36,405 nucleotides of DNA from UBA3064 sp023258775 (GTDB lineage: Bacteria; Pseudomonadota; Gammaproteobacteria; Burkholderiales; Burkholderiaceae_E): positions 1 to 36,405 of the forward strand of contig JBIKXS010000034.1 of assembly GCA_044355655.1 (NCBI GenBank), in the 5' to 3' direction. Positions 29,975-36,405 of the stretch are shown here, piece by piece; positions within the stretch are counted from its first letter, which is position 1, and each line of letters opens with the position of its first letter. Below the pieces are notes generated by a model, which was given only the letters and a program-made list of their open reading frames with translations, had not been told where the DNA came from and made no database searches. A program made the position numbers and the translations under genes.

Positions 29975-32900
29975 ATGCAAGATTACATGCCAAGTGAGCG
30001 CTCGGTCATGAGCGAAGCACCCCAAGCGCAAGGCCTTTATGACCCCAGTCGCGAGCACGATGCCTGCGGCGTTGGTTTCGTTGCCCATATCAAGGGTCAA
30101 AAGAGCCACCGGATTGTTGAACAAGGCCTGCAAATTCTGGGCAATCTCGATCATCGTGGCGCCGTTGGTGCCGACCCCTTAATGGGCGATGGTGCAGGAA
30201 TTTTGATCCAAATGCCAGATCAGTTCTTCCGCGAGGAAATGGCCAGGCAATCGGTGATGCTGCCGCCTGCAGGCGAGTATGGTGTCGGCATGATTTTCTT
30301 GCCCAAAGAGCCAGCGTCAAGGCTTGCATGTGAGCAAGAATTAGAACGGGCAATCCGTGCTGAAGGCCAGTTGCTGCTGGGATGGCGCGATGTGCCAGTC
30401 GATCACGATATGCCGATGTCGCCAACGGTTCGCGCGAAAGAACCGCTCATTCGGCAGGTCTTTATAGGTCGCGGACCCGATGTGCGCGTGGTCGATGCTT
30501 TCGAGCGCAAGCTCTACGTCATCCGCAAAATGGCAAGTCATGCGATCCAGGCCCTGGCCCTAAGTCATGGGCGCGAATACTTTGTGCCTTCGATGTCGGC
30601 TCGGACCATTGTTTACAAGGGGTTGTTGTTATGCCATCAAGTGGGCCAGTACTACCGCGATCTTGCTGATCCTCGTGTGGTGTCTGCGCTTGCCTTGGTT
30701 CATCAGCGCTTTTCAACCAATACCTTTCCAGAGTGGCCGCTTGCGCACCCGTATCGTTTGATTGCCCATAACGGTGAAATTAATACCGTGAAAGGCAACT
30801 ACAACTGGTTGCGAGCACGCGAAGGCGTGATGCGCTCACCGGTGCTCGAACAAGACCTCGCCAAACTCTATCCCATCGTCTACCCAGGACAATCCGATAC
30901 CGCGACCTTTGACAATTGCCTTGAGTTGCTGGTCATGGCCGGTTATCCGATTGCCCAAGCCGTCATGATGATGATCCCCGAGGCTTGGGAGCAGCATACC
31001 TTGATGGATCCAAAGCGTAGAGCGTTCTACGAATACCACGCAGCGATGATGGAGCCTTGGGATGGCCCGGCTGCCATAGCCTTTACCGATGGACACCAGA
31101 TTGGTGCCACACTTGATCGAAACGGTTTGCGTCCTGCGCGCTATTGCATCACCGACGACGATTTGGTGGTGATGGCCTCGGAGGCTGGGGTGCTTCCAAT
31201 CCCCGAGAGCCGGATTGTGAAGAAGTGGCGCCTTCAGCCTGGCAAGATGTTTTTGATCGATTTAGAACAAGGTCGGATCATCGATGATCAGGCCTTAAAA
31301 GATCAGTTGGCTAATGCGCGTCCCTGGCGTGAATGGATTGAAGCGGTTAGGGTAAAACTCGATGATGTACAGCTGAGCCAGACTTCAGAAGACATCGAAA
31401 GCCCAAGTGCGGCAAGCCTTTTGGATCGCCAACAAGCCTTTGGCTACACCCAGGAAGATTTGAAGTTTTTGATGTCGCCCATGGCGGTTTCTGGCGAAGA
31501 GGCGGTAGGTTCCATGGGTAATGACTCGCCGCTTGCCGTACTTTCTTCCAAAAATAAGCCACTTTATAACTACTTCAAACAGCTCTTTGCGCAGGTGACC
31601 AATCCACCGATCGATCCAATTCGCGAACAATTGGTGATGTCGCTGGTGTCGTTTATTGGCCCCAAACCGAACCTGCTCGATTTAAATGCGGTGAATCCGC
31701 CCTTGCGGCTTGAGGTCAGTCAACCGGTTTTGAATGCCGAGGATATGGCCAAACTGCGACATATCGACCGTTATACCGCGGGCAAGTTTCGTTCGCTCGA
31801 ACTCGATATGGTCTATCCGATCCAATGGGGTAAGGAGGGCATCGAGGCCTGCCTGGCTTCATTGCGTGCCAAGGCCGAAGAGGCGGTACATGCAGGCTAT
31901 ACCGTGCTTATATTGTCAGATCGTCGCGCCGATCGTGATCAGGTCGCCATTCCTGCGCTTCTTGCCACCAGTGCGATCCATTTGCATTTGGTCAATCGAG
32001 GTTTACGCACGCGTACCGGCTTGGTGGTCGAAACCGGTTCAGCACGCGAGGTACACCACTTCGCACTGCTTGCGGGTTATGGTGCTGAAGCGATTCATCC
32101 TTATCTGGCCATCGAGACGCTTTGCGAGATGGCTCGTGGCATGCCTAAGGACATGAGCGCCGAGAAGGCGGTCAAAAACTATATCAAAGCCCTGGGTAAG
32201 GGGCTTATGAAGGTCATGTCCAAAATGGGCATTTCGACCTATATGAGCTATTGCGGTGCTCAAATTTTTGAAGCGATCGGTTTGTCGCAAACCGTGATTA
32301 ACCAGTACTTCACGGGCACCCCGTCCAATGTGGGCGGTGTTGGAATTTTTGAAATCGCTGAGGAGGCCATACGGGTGCATCAGGCTGCCTACAGCGACGA
32401 CCCGGTGCTTGCACTCAGTCTTGAAACCGGCGGCGAATACGCTTATCGAACACGCGGTGAAGACCATATGTGGACCCCGGATTCGATTGCAAAACTGCAG
32501 CACGCCGTGCGTTCGGATAGCGTATCGACCTATAAGGAATACGCCACACTCATCAACGATCAAAGCCGCAGGCATATGACCCTGAGGGGATTATTCGAGT
32601 TCCGTCTGGATCAATGTAAGCCTATTCCGATTGATCAGGTCGAGCCTGCTTCAGCCATCGTGAAGCGGTTTGCCACAGGGGCAATGTCATTGGGCTCGAT
32701 CTCCACCGAAGCTCACAGCACCCTTGCGATTGCCATGAATCGCATAGGCGGCAAAAGCAATACCGGTGAGGGTGGCGAAGATGAGATGCGTTATGCCGCT
32801 GAAATGCGTGCCGGGCATTCGACCATTCAAGATGGCGATAGCGTGGCAACAATCATTGGTAAAGATCGCATCGAAGTCGATATACCGCTTAAGGCTGGTG

Positions 32901-34711
32901 ATTCTTTGCGCAGTCGAATCAAGCAGGTTGCCTCGGGTCGATTCGGTGTGACGGCGCAGTATTTAGCCAGTGCCGATCAGATTCAGATCAAAATGGCTCA
33001 AGGCGCAAAGCCAGGCGAGGGTGGGCAACTACCCGGTCACAAGGTGTCTGACTATATCGGCAAGCTTCGTTACTCGGTGCCCGGTGTGGGTTTGATTTCT
33101 CCACCACCCCATCATGATATTTATTCGATCGAAGATCTTGCACAGTTAATTCACGATTTAAAAAACGCCAATGCGCGCGCAAGCATTAGCGTTAAGCTGG
33201 TATCTGAAGTCGGTGTCGGTACGGTTGCCGCGGGGGTTGCTAAGGCTAAAGCGGATCATGTCGTGATTGCCGGACATGATGGCGGTACAGGTGCATCGCC
33301 TTTGTCCTCGATCAAACACGCTGGTACGCCCTGGGAGCTTGGCCTTGCCGAGACCCAGCAAACGCTGGTGCTTAATGGTTTGCGCGGGCGAATCACGGTT
33401 CAGGCCGATGGACAAATGAAAACCGGGCGTGATGTGGTGATCGCTGCGCTTTTGGGGGCTGATGAATTTGGCTTTGCAACAGCGCCCTTGGTTGCCGAAG
33501 GCTGCATCATGATGCGCAAATGCCATCTCAACACATGTCCCGTCGGTGTTGCAACCCAAGATCCGGTGCTGCGTCGAAAATTCCAAGGAAAGCCCGAACA
33601 TGTCGTGAATTATTTCTTCTTTGTAGCCGAAGAGGTTCGCGAACTCATGGCCAGGCTTGGTGTGCGTAGCATGGATGAATTGATCGGCCGTGCCGATCTG
33701 CTCGATATGAGAGTTGGTGTTTCGCACTGGAAGGCTAAAGGTTTGGATTTCAGCCGGATCTTTTATATGCCACCAGTATCATCAGAAGTCCCGCGCCGCG
33801 TTAGCCAAAGCCAGGACCATGGTCTTGAGGGCGCACTTGATAACCGCTTGATCGACCTCTCGCGTGCAGCGCTAGATCGACAGGAAAAAGTGTCATTTAT
33901 CGTACCGATACGAAATGTGAATCGTACGGTTGGCACGATGCTCTCGGGTGAAGTGGCAAGACGCTATGGCCACCAAGGTCTGCCTGACGACTGTATCCAT
34001 ATTCAACTGAATGGGACGGCAGGGCAAAGCTTTGCAGCATTCCTAGCTGCAGGTATCACGCTCGATTTGGTGGGGCAGGCCAATGACTATGTTGGCAAGG
34101 GCTTGTCGGGTGGCCGCGTGATTGTGAGGCCAACCAATGAGTTTCAGGGTGCAAGCCACGAAAATATGATTGTCGGTAATACCGTGCTTTATGGTGCGGT
34201 TGAAGGCGAGGCTTTTTTTAGCGGCGTGGCAGGCGAGCGTTTTGCGGTGCGAAATTCGGGTGCTTCGGCGGTGGTTGAAGGCACTGGCGACCATGGTTGT
34301 GAATACATGACTGGTGGGACTGTGGTCGTACTCGGTGAAACAGGCCGCAACTTTGCTGCTGGCATGAGCGGTGGGGTCGCTTATGTTTGGGATCCGCAGG
34401 GCTTGTTTGAGGCGCACTGCAATCTATCGATGGTTGCGGTGGAGCCCTTGCGATCAACCGCTGAGCAAATTGCACACGTTGAGCCTGCGCTCTGGCATCG
34501 TGCTGAATGCGACGAAATAATCCTTAAGCAGTACATCGAAAAGCATTTGCGCTACACCGGCTCCGAGGTGGCAAGGCAATTGCTTGCGAATTGGGAAAAA
34601 ACACGTGAGGGTTTTAAAAAGGTATTCCCGCATGAATATCGACGTGCGCTTGGGGAAATGCATCAACAGTCCAAAGCAAGCAAGGCAGCAAAGTCAAAGG
34701 CTGTGGCTTGA
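29975..34711 (+). CDS. gltB: glutamate synthase large (alpha) subunit
   Basis: GltB takes the amide of glutamine and makes two glutamates from 2-oxoglutarate. From ATG 29975 the product has 1578 residues; ATG 29987 and 30008 are alternatives. A short propeptide precedes the catalytic Cys31 of the glutaminase domain (SREHDACGVGF). The FMN domain has GHDGGTGASPLSSIKHAGTP, and the 3Fe-4S cysteines are C1177, C1183 and C1188 (CIMMRKCHLNTCPVG). The C-terminal beta-helix domain has repeated Gly-rich segments such as GGTVVVLGETGRNFAAGMSG. The 86-bp gap after aroB shows no obvious promoter. gltD follows after 43 bp. Confidence 0.96.
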   Translation: MQDYMPSERSVMSEAPQAQGLYDPSREHDACGVGFVAHIKGQKSHRIVEQGLQILGNLDHRGAVGADPLMGDGAGILIQMPDQFFREEMARQSVMLPPAGEYGVGMIFLPKEPASRLACEQELERAIRAEGQLLLGWRDVPVDHDMPMSPTVRAKEPLIRQVFIGRGPDVRVVDAFERKLYVIRKMASHAIQALALSHGREYFVPSMSARTIVYKGLLLCHQVGQYYRDLADPRVVSALALVHQRFSTNTFPEWPLAHPYRLIAHNGEINTVKGNYNWLRAREGVMRSPVLEQDLAKLYPIVYPGQSDTATFDNCLELLVMAGYPIAQAVMMMIPEAWEQHTLMDPKRRAFYEYHAAMMEPWDGPAAIAFTDGHQIGATLDRNGLRPARYCITDDDLVVMASEAGVLPIPESRIVKKWRLQPGKMFLIDLEQGRIIDDQALKDQLANARPWREWIEAVRVKLDDVQLSQTSEDIESPSAASLLDRQQAFGYTQEDLKFLMSPMAVSGEEAVGSMGNDSPLAVLSSKNKPLYNYFKQLFAQVTNPPIDPIREQLVMSLVSFIGPKPNLLDLNAVNPPLRLEVSQPVLNAEDMAKLRHIDRYTAGKFRSLELDMVYPIQWGKEGIEACLASLRAKAEEAVHAGYTVLILSDRRADRDQVAIPALLATSAIHLHLVNRGLRTRTGLVVETGSAREVHHFALLAGYGAEAIHPYLAIETLCEMARGMPKDMSAEKAVKNYIKALGKGLMKVMSKMGISTYMSYCGAQIFEAIGLSQTVINQYFTGTPSNVGGVGIFEIAEEAIRVHQAAYSDDPVLALSLETGGEYAYRTRGEDHMWTPDSIAKLQHAVRSDSVSTYKEYATLINDQSRRHMTLRGLFEFRLDQCKPIPIDQVEPASAIVKRFATGAMSLGSISTEAHSTLAIAMNRIGGKSNTGEGGEDEMRYAAEMRAGHSTIQDGDSVATIIGKDRIEVDIPLKAGDSLRSRIKQVASGRFGVTAQYLASADQIQIKMAQGAKPGEGGQLPGHKVSDYIGKLRYSVPGVGLISPPPHHDIYSIEDLAQLIHDLKNANARASISVKLVSEVGVGTVAAGVAKAKADHVVIAGHDGGTGASPLSSIKHAGTPWELGLAETQQTLVLNGLRGRITVQADGQMKTGRDVVIAALLGADEFGFATAPLVAEGCIMMRKCHLNTCPVGVATQDPVLRRKFQGKPEHVVNYFFFVAEEVRELMARLGVRSMDELIGRADLLDMRVGVSHWKAKGLDFSRIFYMPPVSSEVPRRVSQSQDHGLEGALDNRLIDLSRAALDRQEKVSFIVPIRNVNRTVGTMLSGEVARRYGHQGLPDDCIHIQLNGTAGQSFAAFLAAGITLDLVGQANDYVGKGLSGGRVIVRPTNEFQGASHENMIVGNTVLYGAVEGEAFFSGVAGERFAVRNSGASAVVEGTGDHGCEYMTGGTVVVLGETGRNFAAGMSGGVAYVWDPQGLFEAHCNLSMVAVEPLRSTAEQIAHVEPALWHRAECDEIILKQYIEKHLRYTGSEVARQLLANWEKTREGFKKVFPHEYRRALGEMHQQSKASKAAKSKAVA

Positions 34712-34754
34712 GATTAATATGAGTAAGTGCTAGAACGTTTTAAGGTTGGTACCG

Positions 34755-36242
34755 ATGGGAAAAGTTACAGGGTTTTTGGAATTAGAGCGTTTGCAAGAGG
34801 CAAGTGAGCCAGTCGGCGATCGACTTAAGCACTACCGCGAGTTTGTGCTTCATCTTGATGATGAACAGGCCTCAGCCCAAGGCGCACGCTGCATGGATTG
34901 CGGCATTCCTTTTTGCCAAAGTGGCTGCCCGATCAACAATATCATTCCCGATTGGAATGATTTGGTTTATCGAGGGCAGTGGCAAGAGGCTATCGAAACC
35001 TTGCACTCAACCAATAACTTCCCAGAGTTCACCGGACGTGTATGTCCTGCACCATGCGAGGCTGCATGTACCTTAAATATTAATAACGATGCGGTCGGCA
35101 TTAAGTCCATCGAGCACGCGATCATCGATAAAGCTTGGGAAGAAGGCTGGGTTAAACCGAAGCTTCCAAGTCAGCGTACAGGCAAGCGCGTTGCAGTGGT
35201 GGGTGCAGGGCCAGCCGGGATGGCTTGTGCGCAGCAATTGGCAAGAGCAGGCCATCAGGTGACTGTCTTTGAAAAAAATGATCGTTTAGGTGGTTTATTG
35301 CGCTATGGAATTCCCGACTTCAAATTAGAAAAAATTCATATCGATCGCCGGGTTGCGCAAATGCAGCAAGAAGGCGTTGAATTTCGCACTGGTGTGTTCA
35401 TTGGCGAGGATGTCGATCTTGGCGTCGTTAATAATTGGAGCCATGAACGGCTGAGTCCAGCGCAATTGCAGCGCGAATTCGATGCGGTTGTTCTCACCGG
35501 TGGCGCTGAACAGGCTCGCGATCTGCCTGTGCCCGGCCGACATTTAGCCGGTGTGCATTTTGCGATGGAGTTTTTGCCTCAGCAAAATAAGGTTGTTGCC
35601 GGTGATCCGCTTGCAGCGCAATTGCTGGCAACCGGCAAGCATGTGGTTGTGATTGGCGGTGGCGACACCGGATCCGATTGCGTCGGCACCAGTAATCGTC
35701 AGGGGGCGGCTGCCGTTGTGCAGTTTGAGTTAATGCCGATGCCGCCCGAGCAAGAGGACAAGCCCCTTACCTGGCCCTACTGGCCGCAAAAGCTGCGCAC
35801 CTCGTCTTCGCATGAAGAGGGGGTTGATCGTGATTGGGCGGTTGCAACCAAGCGATTTGTGGACGATGGTCAAGGTCGGGTCAAGGCCTTGATTGCCTCA
35901 AAAGTGCAGTGGGAGCGCGATCCGCAAAGCGGTCAGATGCGCATGCAAGAAGTGCCCAATTCGGACTTTGAAATCAAGGCGGATCTGGTCTTGCTTGCTA
36001 TGGGTTTTGTGTCGCCGGTCGCAAGTGTCCTCGATAGCTTTGGGGTTGCAAAAGATGCACGTGGCAATGCTTTGGCAGCTACAGAAGGTGAGCAGGCCTA
36101 TTACACCAACGTTGACAAAGTGTTTGCCGCTGGCGATGTGAGGCGCGGACAGTCGTTGGTGGTGTGGGCGATTCGTGAAGGCCGTCAGTGCGCGCGGGCT
36201 GTGGATGAGTTTTTGATGGGTTCAAGCGACTTGCCCCGCTGA
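34755..36242 (+). CDS. gltD: glutamate synthase small (beta) subunit
   Basis: GltD supplies electrons from NADPH through FAD and two 4Fe-4S clusters to GltB. From ATG 34755 (MGKVTGFLELERLQEASEPV) it has 495 residues; an in-frame TTG at 34746 is less likely. Cluster cysteines are C46, C49, C54, C58 and C97, C101, C105. The FAD motif GAGPAGMACAQQLARAG starts at residue 150 and the NADPH motif GGGDTGSDC at 301. The C-terminal FAD segment FAAGDVRRGQSLVVWAIREG is present. It forms an operon with gltB. Confidence 0.96.
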   Translation: MGKVTGFLELERLQEASEPVGDRLKHYREFVLHLDDEQASAQGARCMDCGIPFCQSGCPINNIIPDWNDLVYRGQWQEAIETLHSTNNFPEFTGRVCPAPCEAACTLNINNDAVGIKSIEHAIIDKAWEEGWVKPKLPSQRTGKRVAVVGAGPAGMACAQQLARAGHQVTVFEKNDRLGGLLRYGIPDFKLEKIHIDRRVAQMQQEGVEFRTGVFIGEDVDLGVVNNWSHERLSPAQLQREFDAVVLTGGAEQARDLPVPGRHLAGVHFAMEFLPQQNKVVAGDPLAAQLLATGKHVVVIGGGDTGSDCVGTSNRQGAAAVVQFELMPMPPEQEDKPLTWPYWPQKLRTSSSHEEGVDRDWAVATKRFVDDGQGRVKALIASKVQWERDPQSGQMRMQEVPNSDFEIKADLVLLAMGFVSPVASVLDSFGVAKDARGNALAATEGEQAYYTNVDKVFAAGDVRRGQSLVVWAIREGRQCARAVDEFLMGSSDLPR

Positions 36243-36297
36243 GGATTCGACCTGTCAGCCTGTGCTTGCTGCCAAGTGCTTGACGGGGCTTGGAGGC

Positions 36298-36405
36298 TTA
36301 GGGCATTTCGAGACAAAGTTTGCCCACCACCTGGCGCTCGGCCATGGTTTGCAAGGCGCGAACGCCTGCGCTAAGCGGGAAACGCGCCCCAATCGGGGGA
36401 AGCAT
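36298..36405 (-). CDS. C-terminal end of a probable medium-chain dehydrogenase/quinone reductase (partial)
   Basis: Reading the minus strand from the window edge gives 35 residues and a TAA at 36300-36298. The sequence includes ARFPLSAGVRALQTMAERQV followed by VGKLCLEMP. The pattern of a Pro-Leu segment, a helix of Ala/Leu with a Glu-Arg pair and Val-Gly-Lys-Leu is typical of the C-terminus of zinc-type or quinone-oxidoreductase medium-chain dehydrogenases. The start is outside the window, so the subfamily is not determined. It converges on gltD with a 55-bp gap and no strong terminator. Confidence 0.6.
   Translation of the reverse strand: MLPPIGARFPLSAGVRALQTMAERQVVGKLCLEMP

Overview
The window looks like chromosomal DNA of a betaproteobacterium of the order Burkholderiales. 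This rests on three things: the S10-spc-alpha ribosomal gene order with infA between secY and rpmJ; the downstream neighbours hemB, engB, cytochrome c4, msrPQ, lysA-lptM/cyaY, PBP1a, aroKB and gltBD, which recall the Burkholderiales arrangement; and the protein sequences themselves. G+C looks moderate by eye rather than very high, so a less GC-rich lineage of the order is likely. Genus and species cannot be read from this window.

Positions 1-15226 hold the 3' end of tuf and a complete ribosomal supercluster on the + strand: rpsJ-rplC-rplD-rplW-rplB-rpsS-rplV-rpsC-rplP-rpmC-rpsQ, then rplN-rplX-rplE-rpsN-rpsH-rplF-rplR-rpsE-rpmD-rplO-secY-infA-rpmJ, then rpsM-rpsK-rpsD-rpoA-rplQ. Most genes are closely packed. 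The larger gaps carry possible control elements: a 10-bp hairpin before rpsJ, a promoter and hairpins before rplC, a near-consensus promoter (TTGACA-N17-CATAAT) with a leader of about 300 nt before rplN, and a structured leader before rpsD. Ribosomal protein L2 lacks three residues of its nearly invariant HPHGGGEG loop.

Positions 15227-18524 are accessory: an ABC-2 permease starting 3 nt after rplQ with no ATPase gene beside it, a 37-bp tandem repeat, and two acyl-CoA dehydrogenase-like genes that look like complementary halves of one heteromeric enzyme. The first carries a His/Asp-rich octapeptide repeat.

Positions 18593-25391 hold hemB and engB (- strand), separated by a 549-bp gap that contains a probable small RNA on the opposite strand, with three hairpins, a C-rich anti-Shine-Dalgarno-like loop and an intrinsic terminator. 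EngB has an insertion of roughly 70 residues built partly of heptapeptide repeats. Then come cytochrome c4, msrP, msrQ (+), lysA and the short lipoprotein gene lptM (-), and cyaY (+).

Positions 25413-36405 hold PBP1a (-) with a long Gly/Ser-rich cytoplasmic tail, aroK and aroB (+), the two glutamate synthase subunits gltB and gltD (+), and the 3' end of a probable medium-chain dehydrogenase (-). Compared with the Burkholderiales order as I remember it, cutA/dsbD, resB/ccsB, pilMNOPQ and dgt are absent from their usual places.

The most unusual theme is a set of short in-frame or intergenic tandem repeats (37, 24, 15, 21 and 6 bp units) in 16-28 kb, including two that enlarge conserved enzymes. 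I found no mobile element, CRISPR array, tRNA or rRNA.
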